A DNA stretch of 64,000 nucleotides from Filosporella fistucella (Eukaryota; Ascomycota; Leotiomycetes; Helotiales): the NCBI GenBank assembly GCA_030077755.1, contig JAQJZZ010000011.1:682001-746000 (forward strand), given 5' to 3'. The notes beneath the pieces were generated by a model that ran no database searches, was not told the origin of the DNA, and saw only the letters and a program-made list of their open reading frames with translations. Of the stretch, positions 35,356-48,919 are shown piece after piece. Position 1 is the stretch's first letter. Each line of letters opens with the position of its first letter. The position numbers and the translations under genes were made by a program.

Positions 35356-36907
35356 CGTAAGGGTTGGCAGAGAGTAATGTGACGTTAATTTGCAACTAGA
35401 ATCAGGCTCGTATCAGAAGGAGTTTATCTGATCTCAGCTAGTCCGGGGTATTGAGTTCGTATCAGATGTTTCAATGATGTCGACACTTTTACGGCTGGCC
35501 ATTCAGCACTCTTAGGAAGAAAGTTTGGATGTGTGGCTATGCTCTCAGCCTTGTGTGGCTTTAACACCTTCGTAAGCAGAGGCGAGAGCCAGTGTTGGAC
35601 GCGGGATCTGCATTACTGGTTCTGATGGCTGCATTGTTCCAGAACTTCGAAGGATGATCGAAGGAATCCCTCGAACAATTTTTGATATTTGCAGGCTCTG
35701 CAGAAATATCATATTAGAATCCCTCCACACACGCCTGCCAGAATGCTATTAATATGCACAATTCGGAGAAGAGACGATCCATCGATCTCCTGACACGTCG
35801 TCACGAAGAAAGAGATGAAAGAAAGGCTACTCAGGATGTGCTTGTTGGATCAGCAGTGTGTGTCGGACCCGGTTTTGTATCTATGCGCTCGTCCGTCTGG
35901 TCTCCAACGTCTCTTGCAACCAGAGACTCAATTTCCGCTTGAGCCTCCATCTTCTTTGCGAACTGATCCTTTATGGGTCCTGTGCTTGCTCGTTGCTGGC
36001 TTTGTCCTGGCACATGGCCATCTGAATGAAAAGCAAACAAGACGGATAAGACGGAGGTATCTCGATCTTAACGATATCTGAGTTCGAGGAACCATAATAT
36101 CAATATCCCTTTCTCGCACTGCACGATCATTTGCTGCTTCCTTTCGGCCCCTTTGCATGTTGGCGTTGGGGTTCCATGAAGATTTACCTCTGTTAGCCAA
36201 TGGTAATGAGAGTGTTCCTGACATTAGCTGCCCCCTGTAGCTTTTGATACGTGAAAGTGAGGGCAACGAGGGAAACAGACCCAGACTTCCGAATCCTTTT
36301 TCAATGCCGACAAACGCAGTGTAGAATCAAAATTAAATCTCAATGCTGCAGTTTATGCGGCCATTCAAATAGTGAGACCTAAGATCAAAGTTCGTGCGCA
36401 GAACCTTAAGAGCAGCAAGAACATTGGATGATATTTCACCATGTTTTGAATTATCCAACGGGTCTATTTTTGCTCCGCCTGCTGCACGAGTTCAAACTCG
36501 GCTTCCTTCGAAGACAGAACCACATCCGCCCCCACATAACACACAGACACCCCATTTCCAACTCTCCTTGAACGACATTACATCTTCTTTCTTGAGCAGA
36601 GCCTCTCTCCTTTGCACCTGACAAGCAAATCATTACACTCCTTTGTTCAGCTGGTGGCGACGTACCCTCCTTTCGAAACGTTTGAGATTCATTAGCCGCC
36701 CCGGCATTACCCAGATCTTATTCGACCATATTATCGTCATACAGACCAGCTTACCTTGAAGTCGTCTTTAGTGTGTTTACTTTCAGAGCTGGTGTCATTA
36801 GGAGTTGAAAGGAGAGACTTCAGGAGATACAGTAATACAGCAAGAGCGGGGCGCAGAGTGTCATTTTGGACTCGCAAGTCTGGACACAGAAGCCCAAGAT
36901 CAACAAC
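35356..36907. other. Divergent promoter region, CBP4 / Skt5-like gene
   Basis: A 1.55 kb region that must hold both promoters. Short ORFs lack protein character. The last 300 bp is CT-rich and probably includes the Skt5-like leader. Confidence 0.5.
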
Positions 36908-39900
36908 ATGGCCTACGATCAGAGCTATTATCAACCTCCGCAACGTCCGTACAATGGCAGGGCTGCTCAGCGTCCTGGGCCGCCCCAGGGTTATTCGCAA
37001 CCTCCGCCGCCTCAGCAGCAATACCCTCCACAACAATACGACCAGTATGCGCAAGACGGATATGGTTACGATGATTACAACAACGGGTATGGGCAGGATT
37101 ACGATGGACGTCAGGACATGAATGGAGGTGGCAGAGGCAATGGCTACCCTGCGCAGAATCAGAATTATCCTCCGCAACAAGAATATTATGGAAACGAAGG
37201 CAGAGGGGGGATGCCACCACCCAGGGGAGGTGCTCGAGGAGGTCCAATGCAAAGACCCCCAACAGCAGATGGTGTGCGAGGTGGATATGACCAGAGAGGA
37301 GGAGGGCAAGGTAGAGGTTTTCCAAATGGTGGTCCTGTTGGTAGAGGAGGCAGACCCGCTCCCATGGATAGATCTGCCTCTTCTGATCCCGGATGTGAGT
37401 ATATACCCGAGAGCAGTAGTTTTCCCCTCTAACGCATGGTAGCACGAGTTCCAGGTGCACGGAAACCTTTGAAAACCCCTCCGATGTCACCAGATCAACC
37501 TGCATGGGACAACCCATTTCCTACCTTTCCGGGCGCGAAGAAGAAGACGTCTGTTTCTGAGGAACAAGAGATATTACAGAAGATGGCGGCAATGGAAGTA
37601 GGAGGACCACCACAACCTCGAGGGAAAGGAGGGAAAGGCGGTTATCCTCCGGCGCGAGGTGTTCCTACGGACGATTATGGACGTCCTTCTACGGACAGTC
37701 AAAGGAGAGGTCAGCCAGAAGAGCACCGCAGAACTTCTGCGGAAAGTCAAAGATCTCGAGGATTTCCTGGACAAGGACCCCCTCCTCAAGGGTATCCGGA
37801 ACAACGTAGAGGTCCCCCTGGGCCAAATCCAGGGTATGGACCGGTTCGACAAAATACATATCAAGACCCTGGATTCAACGATAGAGGAGGAGGTTACGGT
37901 GCTGCTGCGGCACTTCCGCCTCGAGAGAATTTTGGTCCTCCTGGAAGAAGTATGACAATGCCGAATGAAGTGCCACCTCCAATGGGACGTGCTCCACCAA
38001 TGCCAGTGACAATGGAAGGTCCAGGTCCCAGCGCGCCTTATAATGGACCTGTCGGAAGAGGTATGCCAGTGAGACCTTCAACAGCATCTGGAAATCGAGG
38101 TCCTCCACCAAGGTCTTACACATCCCAAGTTCCACCTCCAGCTGACCCTTATTCAAATGGTCAGGTCGCACCAAATCAAGCATACAATGGACATCGACAA
38201 AATGAAAGCGTGAGTGATTTTTATGATTCATATTATGATGCGCCGGATCCACGCCAGACGAGACCACAATCTGCGGGTTCAGAAATGCCAAACTTTGATG
38301 CCATTCCACACCGAAAAGGGACCTCAATCGACGAGCATATTCAGCCTCCAATGCCGCAATCAACTGGTTATCAGCAAGCCAAGCCTGTTCAATCACAGCC
38401 AGATATGAGGGGTCGCGCACAACCACAAGCTGCAGTATTTGAAATGGTTGGAGATGCGCCGCCTATGCCGAATGCTTACCCACCCCAAGGTTATGCGGAT
38501 GATAGGTATGGAAATGGCCAGTTCAATCAAGGCTCTGGAGGTCAACGTGGACCACCTCAGCAAGAATTCGGAGCATATGATGAGATGGCACCTCCAAACT
38601 CGTTCCAACCTCCACCAAGGAGTGCATCTGCAGCGCCAGGTGTAGGGCGTGGATACAATGGCCTTCCAAATGGACCTAAACCAGCCTTCAATGGCCTTCC
38701 CAACGGTCCATCTCCTAATGGTCCTCCAAGAACGAACACAATGCCTAGACAATCGCCATCCGAGGGTGGCCTTCCCTCTCATCCACCTCCAGTTCGTGCT
38801 GGCTTAATTCCTAATTCTGTCGCCGCCCAGGCCAACAACAAACCACCACCTGTCCGTAATTACAATAATATTAGTCCTGCTCAGCAACAGCCTCCCACAC
38901 AACCTGCAGCGCCTGCTCCGGCAGCTGGCGAGCCTACCACTGTGACAACAGAAGAGCTAGAGCAACTGAGAACAATGGTGAAAGCAAACCCTGCTGATCA
39001 AGTCTCTGCGATGCTATTGGCGAGAAGATTAGTGGAAGCTTCTGAGGTTCTGGTACCCACTATTCCCGATCAACGAGCCAGGAACAAGGCCCGTGAGAGG
39101 TATATAATGGATGCACACAAGCTGCTCAAGAAGCTGGTCGCCGCTCAGAACACAGAGGCGATGTTCTATCTAGCAGATTGTTATGGCCGAGGTGCGTTGG
39201 GTTTGGAGACAGACAATAAGGAAGCATTCACTCTATATCAATCAGCGGCAAAAGCTGGACATGCCGCTGCCGCTTACAGAACAGCTGTTTGCTGTGAGCT
39301 TGGGAATGATGAAGGTGGAGGAACACGAAAAGATCCACTGAAGGCTATTCAATGGTACAAACGAGCTGCCATGCTTGGTGACACACCAGCTATGTATAAG
39401 ATGGGAATGATCCAATTGAAGGGTCTTCTTGGGCAGCCAAGAAACCCTCGTGAGGCGGTTGGATGGCTCAAACGAGCTGCTGAGCGAGCTGATGCCGAAA
39501 ATCCTCATGCTCTTCATGAACTAGGATTGCTGTATGAAGGTCCACAAGGTCCAGATACCTCGGTTGTCAGAGATGAAGTATATTCTTTTTCTCTGTTCAA
39601 ACAGGCCGCGGATCTGGGCTACAAATTCTCCCAGTTCCGTCTTGGTGCCGCTTACGAGTATGGCCTTTTCAATTGCCCAATTGACCCCCGTCAATCCATC
39701 ATGTGGTATTCTCGAGCCGCAGCGCAGGAAGAACATCAGTCTGAACTTGCACTTTCTGGATGGTATCTTACCGGCTCGGAGGGTGTGTTACAACAGAGCG
39801 ACACTGAAGCCTACTTGTGGGCGAGAAAGGCTGCCATGGCTGGTCTGGCCAAAGCTGAGTATGCAATGGGTTACTTCACTGAAGTGGGTATTGGTGCCCC

Positions 39901-40127
39901 TGCAAATTTGGAGGACGCGAAGAGATGGTATTGGAGAGCTGCTGGTAAGTCAATCACAGTCCCGGATCTACGTAATCTAACAAGATTTAGCACAAAACTT
40001 CCCTAAAGCTCGTGATCGTTTGGAAGACCTCAAGAGAGGTGGCTCCAAAGCTGGTCTCAAATCTCGTGAACGAATCTCCAGATCCAAAGTCGGGAAGCAG
40101 AACGAGGGCGAATGCGCCGTGATGTAA
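36908..40127 (+). CDS. Chitin synthase regulator, Skt5/Chs4-like Sel1-repeat protein
   Basis: Skt5/Chs4 proteins activate and localise a class IV-type chitin synthase (yeast Chs3) at the septum and bud neck. Exons 36908-37394, 37443-39944 and 39991-40127, introns 48 and 46 nt, give 1041 aa. The first 700 residues are disordered, rich in Pro, Gly, Gln, Arg and Tyr with RGG-like patches and MPRQSP-type phosphosites. Residues about 710-1010 carry Sel1-like repeats (for example EAMFYLADCYGRGALGLET and WYKRAAMLGDTPAMYKMGM). The C-terminus ends CAVM, a CaaX box for prenylation as in yeast Skt5. The last splice (WRAAG to AQNFPKARDRLEDL) is needed to reach it. The family is clear. Which Skt5 paralogue this is cannot be decided here. 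Confidence 0.9.
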
Positions 40128-42791
40128 AAATCATGTTACGACATGTGATATGATAATGACTAGGAACGACAATGCATATATGAGCACAAACTACACATGC
40201 AAATTTTGAGAATCAGGGCTGGTCCCCACTATAGGTGGTCATCTGATACTTTTCGCGAACAAACCTGTTCTTTTTGGGAATGCTTAATTTTATACACATA
40301 CACAGTGTGATATGGAGGAATGGGAATTGGCGTTGTATGATCGATATCAATCATTGGCATGCGTGCATTTGATGGTAGAGGATGGGCTTCTAACTTGTAT
40401 ACTTGGCGCCGTTGCGGTGCTGGGGCGTATCAAAATGGAGTAGTTATATAGTTATAAGTGTGTTGATTTATCCTTTACGACTTTTCTGCTGTTTATTTTT
40501 GAGCGATGATTGCTTTTGGATGGGGAGTGTGTGACTCGTGGACCATTGGGAGTACGGTAGGTAATGGAAGTGAAGGTAGTGGTGTAGGATCCGAAGATCG
40601 ACTATGTCGTGGGAAAATTGAGTAAGTGTAAGGGTATTCAGATTTTGAGAAAATTTGTCGGTGTCCTATGTCCTAAGTGGGAAGAGGATAGATGTTCGTT
40701 GGTACTTTGAACCAGTGTTAATTATTGCATTGGTTGAAGGGATCTCGTCACGTTTTCCTCCTCGAGTGGGGAGGACAGAAGTGGAGACATACCTTACTCA
40801 CAAGTCCCGAAGAGGAACCAAGAAAATTTCGATGAGTCATCCGGCTTCTATCCTATCTCTGCATTGTAACAAATGATTTGATACCGGGACTATCGCGTTC
40901 GAGTGTCTAAATTATGTCCTTCCGTTTCCCCCGAGCCTAGAAACCCTCCTCCTTCCGCTCAAATGAAATGTCCAAATCGAAGTGTAGAAGCTAATAAGTA
41001 CTGCATTTATCTTTTTGGTATCATATTATTCCTTCACGGAGATATTGTATGTGCCATTATGAAAACATGTTGCTGCTTTTAATATAACTTTGGTGTGATA
41101 TTGACGTACGATCACTAGGACATGTCATGGATGTCATGGATTATCACCCATACAATCCACAAAACTGGGGAAGGGGGAGAGGCTTGAAAATCTTGTTTTT
41201 GGATGTGTGGAGTGAAAGGTCCCTAGGACTGAGGTGGTGATTACAGTCCCGTGAGAATTTTATACTCGATCCAGTTCAGAAACGCACTTTACTGGGGAGT
41301 TGGTGTCAGTACCGACACTTTTATTGCCCTATGAGGTTTATAACAAGCTAGAGAAACCGAGTTATAGAGTTTGCCTTTCGAAGATAATAGATGATAGTGT
41401 GATGTGTCAGTCAATGTTAATGTATAGAAATCAGTTGTGATTCACTTACAAAATCTTGGAACATAGCACGGAAATTTCTCTGACATTAATACTGAGGTTT
41501 CATCACATTATAGCATTTTGGCTGGAGGAACATAATGGAATACTGTGGCCGCACCAGGCCTTTGCTTTTTCCTCCTTTCATGTTCTCGGGTAGGGCTAAA
41601 TTAAGGTTGTTGTGCTGGCCTACAGAGTCATTGAAGTTCAGGAACGACTGGGCAGCTGTGACGAAATGATTCGTCATCCTTGAACGAGGAGGTATGGTAC
41701 CTTGAATGACAGTCGAGACGCATCTTTTCCTCAACAAATCTTCCTTATGGGAAGTTTATTATTTGGTTCACCATACGAAGTTGTGAAGATTACATCAGCA
41801 TTTCTAGTCGAAACGAGCCGGCTTGGGTCCGGCGGTTCGACTCGACCTGCTTCCCCACCACGCAACCTGGAGACAACATCACTTCGAAATGTTCATTCTT
41901 CGGTGCTGCTCTAAGTTGAACGTTCACGGTGCTAGTTGCGCCCACTAAGTCTTATCTCGCGTTGGTGTATATTTCATCGATTGTCGAATATATCAGCATC
42001 TGCGTCCAGACAGCAAGGCTAGACTAGTCTCGCTGGGCGGAACTGGCGAAAGTTGTTAGGGGGGAGAGAGCACAAGTCGTAATGGGCCCATAACCTGATG
42101 GAATTTCTGGACCCATTTCTCTAGTATTATCAACATTCCTCCGCCAGTGCAGCCGGTATACCGATCCGACAAGTTTTTGGCCAAGATGGACTCACAACAT
42201 GATGAGGATTATGGAGTTTTTCCATGCAATGGGCCTTCAAATATTCAAATAAATGTATTTCAATGACATGTTGGGGCGTTGCCAACATTCCAGCTTTCGC
42301 TGGGAACTCAGGTACACAGCAGAGTTGCCATAAGTGTGAACCATTTTAGCATTTTAGCGTTCCATACATTTCTTTCCTCCCAACAAAGACTTCTTATACA
42401 AACTCCATTTGATCAATTTTTCAGGTGATGACATGATGATATGTGTAGGAAATCTTTCAGCACAATTCCACACTTGTCCACCGAAGGAAACTATAGAACC
42501 GGCCGCTCCCCCTCCTTTTGCAACAACTTTCACCACCCGATCTGCAAATCCTGCAGACAAGAGATTATTAGCGTCTCTGTCTACCTTCTGCCGGCAGAAC
42601 TATATATTCTCCTTCATCATTCATAACTTGTCTTCATTCATTTCTGTCAACCCAACTGATATATCGTTTCAGCCATAATATTCCCGTTGTCTATCAGGGT
42701 AGCCACTAGACTCATTGATTCTCTCTTCATTCACAGCTGATTAACAGCAGCAATTGAGAAAAGATTCTCATTCTTGAATCAGGGCGCCATT
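40128..42791. other. Gene-free interval
   Basis: A 2.66 kb stretch holding the Skt5-like 3' flank and the promoter of the coiled-coil gene. A GGTTCGACTCG near 41834 resembles a tRNA B-box, but no acceptor stem or A-box can be built around it. ORFs are short and unconvincing. Confidence 0.5.
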
Positions 42792-45700
42792 ATGGCTCCC
42801 CCAGCCTTCGAGCCAGAGGGCGAAACACTCCAGGACGTCAACCTCCGCAATGGCTCCGATGTCGAGTCCGACTCTGACAACAGCATCGCTTCAGTTGACT
42901 GGACAGAAGAGATGATCAATGCCGCTGCCGAATTGAACGGCAGAAGCGCAGCAACTTCTCAGCCCGATGCCGCTGCGAAGAAGGACGAAATCTCTGCTTC
43001 CTCAGAGCCAACCTCCTCAACTTCCACCGACTCTCAAAACCCCTTTGCAGGCATTGATGCTGAAGGTAGCAAGCCCGATATCCCCAAACCGGCTCAGAAC
43101 GATGATGAAGCCTCCGAAGTGAGTGATCGCGACGATGTTATCAGCAACACTTCTGGTCTTGGAGCCGCAACTCAAGAAGATGAGGGCGAGAGTGTCGACC
43201 GTGTCAAGATGTATGCGGATTTGACCGAGGAAGAGATCTCTGAGCTTTCCGCAGAAGAGCGACAAAAATATGGCCGTGATTTACTGCAGCAAGTGGATCG
43301 GTTGGTTGCTCTACACATTGCCAATGGTGACCGTGACGATACCGAAGACTTCATCGCCGCTACGACCAACTTGGAGAACATTCTCGCACAATTTGGGATC
43401 GATATGGCCGACTTATACAACGATCTTCGGGAATTTCAAGACAGCGAACGCCTTCATACTGCTGAAATCAGTCGTCTGAGTGCGGAGAACCTCCAGCAAC
43501 TTGAGCAATACGATGCTTTGTTGGTGGAGAACACCACCCTCAATGTGTTGGTCGCCAACAAAGAACACTACATAAAGAAGCAAGAGTTCGATTTGCAGAA
43601 GAAGACTGACGATATCAATATGTTGTTGAATCAACGGGTGAAGGATAGTGCCTCCTATGAAGCAAAACTCAAAGCAAAGGATGCAGAGATGTTGAAGGGA
43701 AGAGCCATTTTCGCGGCACAACTTAGCAGGAGGGACGCAGAAAAGGTGAAAGACAAAGCCTCCTTCGAAGCACAACTCAAAGGAAAGAATGACGAGATTG
43801 AGGCGTTGAAATTTGGACAAGCTGCAGGCACAGAACCTGCTCTCAGGTCTGAGATTGAGGCTTTGGAAAAGAAGTTGCAGAGGTACAGGGTATGTTTAAC
43901 AGTAATTCAAGTTTTTTGTATTTGAAAAATGGTAGTTTTGTCGCTCACACCGTATCAGGACGCATGGAAGAGGAAGAGAGATCAGCTCAAGCACGAGGTG
44001 GGCAAGCTTGAGTTCGAGCTTGCCCAAGCAAAATCTTCTGCCGAAGCCAAAGATATTGAAATCGCAGGCGTGCATGGGGAATTGGAAGAGCAAGATGGAA
44101 AGTTGGAGGAAGTATACGAGGAATTGGAAGGTCTGGAGGACGAGATGGAAGAGCTCGAAGTCGAGGAAATCCTCATGGGAGCGCGTGATATTATGTTGGA
44201 TAGCCATTGGAGATACAGGGCTGCTTCCAGAACTCAACAAGCCGCTGCTGATGGGTCCGGCTCTCAAGGACAGGCTCGTGAAAACGAAGCTGAAGCTCGG
44301 CGGGAAACTCGTGACGACCGAGAATATCTCGTTGAAGTCCTGCGCGAAAGGATTAACACCCTGAAGAAAGAAGCTGAAAACGAGGCTGCAGCAACACAAT
44401 ACCGCATTGCCCAAATTTCTGACGTTGTCCAGTCACAAAAGAAACTCTCGGAAAGGCTCTCCCAGAAATGCGAGATTCTGACGGCACAACTTGACTTCGC
44501 GAGAATAGAACGAGATATCTTGCAAGAGGGCATTACATCTTCCCAACATATGGCCAGGGACATGGCTATTAAGCAAGAGGAGTTGAAGAAAGAGAATCAT
44601 CGTTTGGCAAGAGCAGGCAATGGCAAGGAGAAGGCTTCGGAGCCACATCACTTCACTGCCTATGTATCTTCATCCACCTCAACTCAAGCAGATCCCGCCT
44701 ACGACTCTGAATTGGACAAGCCCAACACCTCAGAGTTCCACCGTCGAAAGGCTGAGGAAGCCAAAATGAGAACCATGGTGGCCGTTCAACCCGAGATCAG
44801 AAACCAAGATGTCATCGCGCAAGATCTTCAAGGTCGAGCTGACAGACAATCAGGTTGCTCTGGATCCGCAATGGACATGCCAGGAAGTCTTGTCCAAATG
44901 CACCAAACAGCCGCCATTGCTCAAGCTGAGCACAAGACCCATCTTGATCGTTGCAACAACGACAAGGAAGCTTACAGAACCGCCTTATTCGCCATCCAAA
45001 AAGCGCACGGCGAATCCAAGACCAAGACTGCAGAGCTCGAGAAGAGACTCGATTTCCAAACCAAATCACTCGACCGAATGAGAAAGATAAATGCTAAGTA
45101 TGAGGAGGCACGTTCCCGTTTCGAGCAACAGGCTCAGGTCTATGATCGCTGCTTCAGTGACGCAAGAAATCAAAACACAGTTCTAAAGGCCGACAACGCA
45201 GGTCTCAAACATGATCTCACTACCATCCGCGAGGAAGTCACTTCTCTCCAAGGCGAAATTCAAACACTGAGAAACACCAACGCAGAACTCGAAGATGATA
45301 TCCGTAACACCCGTGATGAATTGCTCTCTCACAGTCATGTCCTCGAAGCACTACAGGCGCACGTCAGACATGCGTCCAATCTCCTCGCGACCCGAGAGCA
45401 CGAAATAGTGCAAAAGGACATGGCTGCTATAGCATTGAGAAGCCAAATCGAAGAGCAACGAACTCGTATCGTAGCGCAAGAAACTCGCATCCAAGCGCAA
45501 AACACTCGCATCGCTGAGCTTCTCGCAGAAAAAAGTAAATATCACTCACATGAGTCTATGGCTAATAAGTTGGAGAAGGCAGAGAACGAGGTGGAGTTCT
45601 TCACCATGTGTTTGCAAAACCACATGCAAAGACAGGAAGGGGAGACAATGTACCGAAAGACTGTCGAGGCTAGATTGAAGAAGATGATGGAGATAGTTGG

Positions 45701-46073
45701 TTCGCACCCTCCTGCTTCATTTTCATTTTCATCCTCTTCCTCTTTGAAGCTTCCTGTCCCAACAGACACCACATCCACCTCTTCAAACTGGAAAGGCAAA
45801 CAAAAAGCTGTAGCTCCCACTCAACCCAAAGAAGAAGAAGATTACTTCTCCCTCCCGCAACCACAACCATACTGCCAACCACCACCCTTCTCACCCTCCG
45901 CTTTCCCGTCTGAGCCCTCTTCTCCTCAACCCTCATCTTCAACCTGTCCCCCAGCTCGCTATGCAACCATCTCCTTTGGTCCGATGCCTAGACCCAAGAG
46001 AATCAGTGAAGGTGTTAAGATAAAGCATATTGAGTATGCTAGTGTAGAGGATGTGGATACTGATGACGAGTGA
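42792..46073 (+). CDS. Long coiled-coil protein, unknown function
   Basis: I do not recognise a named family. Exons 42792-43889 and 43959-46073, joined in phase 0 across a 69 nt intron, give 1070 aa. The N-terminal 150 residues are acidic and Ser-rich. Then comes DLTEEEISELSAEERQKYGRD, and from about residue 225 to 900 almost continuous heptad-type coiled coil, including local repeats such as KAKDAEMLK / RRDAEKVKD / KGKNDEIEA. The C-terminus is Pro/Ser-rich with PRPKRISEGVKIKHIEYAS and an acidic end. No membrane segment or signal peptide. Length and layout suit a structural scaffold, for example at the cytoskeleton, septum or spindle pole, but that is only inference. The intron was placed by the open frame on both sides and good splice sites. 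Confidence 0.8.
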
Positions 46074-46615
46074 TTCTCTTCATTGAGGTGTTAAAGGACA
46101 GTATGGGGGATTATGTGATACGATTACGGTATAGTTGAAGTACGATTTACGACGCACAGAGTAGCGTAGTGGTGCACCATGGCAGGCGCGAGTCTTTTTT
46201 CTTGCCTCTGCACTCACATTCATTCTTTTCTTTGACTATTGGGATATGTTTTATTTTTGTACTTAGTATCGCATCCTGTATCTATTATCAGTGTGGGAGG
46301 AAGTTTTAGCTTTCCCAGATACACTATTATGGCGATCATAGTTGAATGCCTTCCTGCCATTAGAAGCAATGTATTAGAATCTGCTAATCAAATGTTTCGT
46401 TTGATCACTACCTGCGGAACCTTGTGAAAATTATAAATTGGTATCATCCAGCAAATTCAGGCAAGACATGATGCAAAACAGCAGTTGCACCGGCACAATC
46501 AACCTTAACGTAATTTTGTCCCTCAATCCCATGCATCAATCGCGCCTGCAACCCAAAAATAATTGCATGTGTAGGAGCAAAATTAGAACTCCAAACTCCA
46601 CTCCATGAAAGACCT
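46074..46615. other. Convergent 3' intergenic region
   Basis: A 542 bp gap between two convergent genes. It contains AT-rich 3' flanks for both. A minus-strand ORF ending at 46444 overlaps it but reads antisense to nothing conserved. Confidence 0.5.
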
Positions 46616-48919
46616 TTACTTTCTAACCCAGAGCGCAACCCATCCGAGCAATCTATAACCCAGAACAATAGCGAGTAAAATACCAACCCACTCTCCATTC
46701 TTGCCAGTCTTGTATCCATACTCATCGAGTACCCCTTGGCCTGAAATACGGCATTCAGAGGCGAGTGGAGTTTGGTACATGCAATGACATTCAGAACCAC
46801 AACCGTATGAGCGGTCTTTGAATTCGTTAACCATCATACCTTGGAAGACATATGATTGGTAGTCGATGTAATGGAACACATAACGCCACTGGATGATGAT
46901 TAGTAGTTGTTGCAGAGTACAGGGAGTATTACTTACGAAAACATTAATGACTTTAGGGGACACTAGGAATCCGCCGACTGACATCCACAACCCGTTTGCA
47001 AAAGCTGTGAGAGCGAGACTGATAACAAAGTTGGGGAAAAGGCTAGACATGAGAACGACGAGTGACTCGGCCGCGAGGAGATCAAGGAATAGCCACATGA
47101 TCCAGGAGAAGAATGCTACAGCTGTTGGTTGGAAATTTGACAGCCAATATGCAATTACTGAGAAGATCAGAGCGATGAGGACTGAGAAATTATTAGATAA
47201 CGCTCAGATCATTTCGGGAGGAGGGCATACAGAGATATGGAATTCCAATGATAAAATTAGCGATTTGGAATGCAGCGGCACCATAGAGGCCATTGTGGCG
47301 TTCTTTGATGAATGTAGAACGATCTTCGAGGAAAGACGGAACGTAAGCGACAGCCATGAAAGACATGAATGCTGACCCGAAGAACTAAAAATTGTTAGAT
47401 GAAACGGACACGAGATCATATATTACTTACAATGGCATTGATATAAGGTTGAATGTAGCTCTGATCGCTGCCTAACCGAAGCCAAACAGTTCCCATCATG
47501 ATTGCAAGACCAACTGTGAAGAAGTTAGTATGCAAGTTTTCTCCAACAAAGCCCGAGACTCAACAAGAGTATGAGGCTTCTCTCAGTCCAGGGTGTCACA
47601 TGGAAAACTTACTGTACATGGCGATACGGATGCCGTAAGCAACAACATCCCTGTAACTTTTGATGAAAGATCGATGGACCAAAGTCATTAAGACAACGGG
47701 GAAGTTGGCTTTCGAGCTCTTGATCTCCGTCAATTGTTCCGGCGGGACACGATTGATTCTAGCAGATAGCTCAAGGGCTTGAGGCGATTGAGCCCAACCA
47801 CTCTGCATCTCTAGCAATCTTTGATGTGCAGACTCTTGATGCATAGCGAAATCAATATTCATCATTTCGAGAATAAATTCCGCAGGGTTTGTGTGGATAG
47901 GCATTGGGAATCCAAGTGATTCGAAGTGAGGTCCAACCCCAGCGACAGATCCAAAATAGTGAGGCTTGCCGCCTGAAAGGAGGAGGAGTTTGTCAAACAT
48001 CTGGAAGGTCGAAGTGGATGGTTGATGAATACTTGCAATTACAATCAACTGTTATGGTTAGAGCTGGACATTCATTTGGATGATGTACTTACGTTATTGC
48101 GCTTCGCTACCTCCTTGATGAATGAGATGACCTCAAAGCTAGCTGCAGAATCAAGACCAGATGTGGGTTCATCCAAGAATAAAAGCTTTGGCGATGTGAT
48201 GAGTTGACTGGCAACACTGACTCGACGCTTTTGACCACCGCTGATACCTTTTCGAATTGGGGTTCCAATGATAGTATGCGCCTGGTTCCTCAGACCAAAG
48301 GAATCAAGAAGGCCGTCAATTCGTTGTATCCGTTCTGACTTGGACATGGTGCTACAAAGGTTAGTGGATTGGAGAGAAATGGGGCAATTATATGTACTTC
48401 TTGTGGGCCAATCGTGCTGCAAAATGCAGAGTCTCTCGAACTGTCAAGGATCCGATAAGAGCATCCTCTTGCTCGACATAGCTACTCATTTTTCTAAACG
48501 CACCAGTAGATGGATTGGTGCCATTCACTAAAGTAGAACCCTCAATTCTTGCTCCTGGCGAGGCATCTCTATGGGCGAGAACATTGAGTAGCGTTGTCTT
48601 TCCGCATCCACTGGGTCCCATTAATGCACATATTTCTCCTGCAAAATCATTAGCGGGGCTTGTCGTAGGCGATGAAGCATTCCGTACCTGCTTGAACAAT
48701 TCCATCGACGTTGTCCAAGATGGCTTTCGGCTCCTTCGTTTGGTGATCTTTTACAACAACAGATACACCTTGCCATGTGAAATTGCGGACTGTATCGTTC
48801 ATCAAATGGCAATTCTCAACTGCCTTCTGCTCAATGTCGACCATGAAAGGGTCCGATCGAATGGGTTTGTACATCGGATCCATCTCGATAGAGCCAGAGG
48901 GGTGGGAGCTGGCACTCAT
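46616..48919 (-). CDS. ABCG-type (White/Brown) half-size ABC transporter
   Basis: A membrane ATPase that should pump lipids or small hydrophobic compounds. The substrate is unknown. Eight minus-strand exons (48919-48688, 48638-48398, 48351-48093, 48048-47613, 47513-47431, 47384-47231, 47181-46937, 46888-46616) keep frame through seven introns and give 640 aa. The nucleotide-binding domain comes first: Walker [10 protein letters not shown] near residue 86, signature [12 protein letters not shown], Walker [13 protein letters not shown], and H-loop SIHQPST. Six membrane segments follow from about residue 370. A Cys-rich extracellular loop ([19 protein letters not shown]) is typical of ABCG proteins. 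This is the half-transporter order, so it must dimerise. An in-frame ATG at 49054 could extend the N-terminus. It is divergent from the SDR gene. Confidence 0.92.

Noticed and set aside
41820..41860. tRNA-like B-box GGTTCGACTCG
   Set aside because: No A-box, anticodon arm or acceptor stem can be folded around it.
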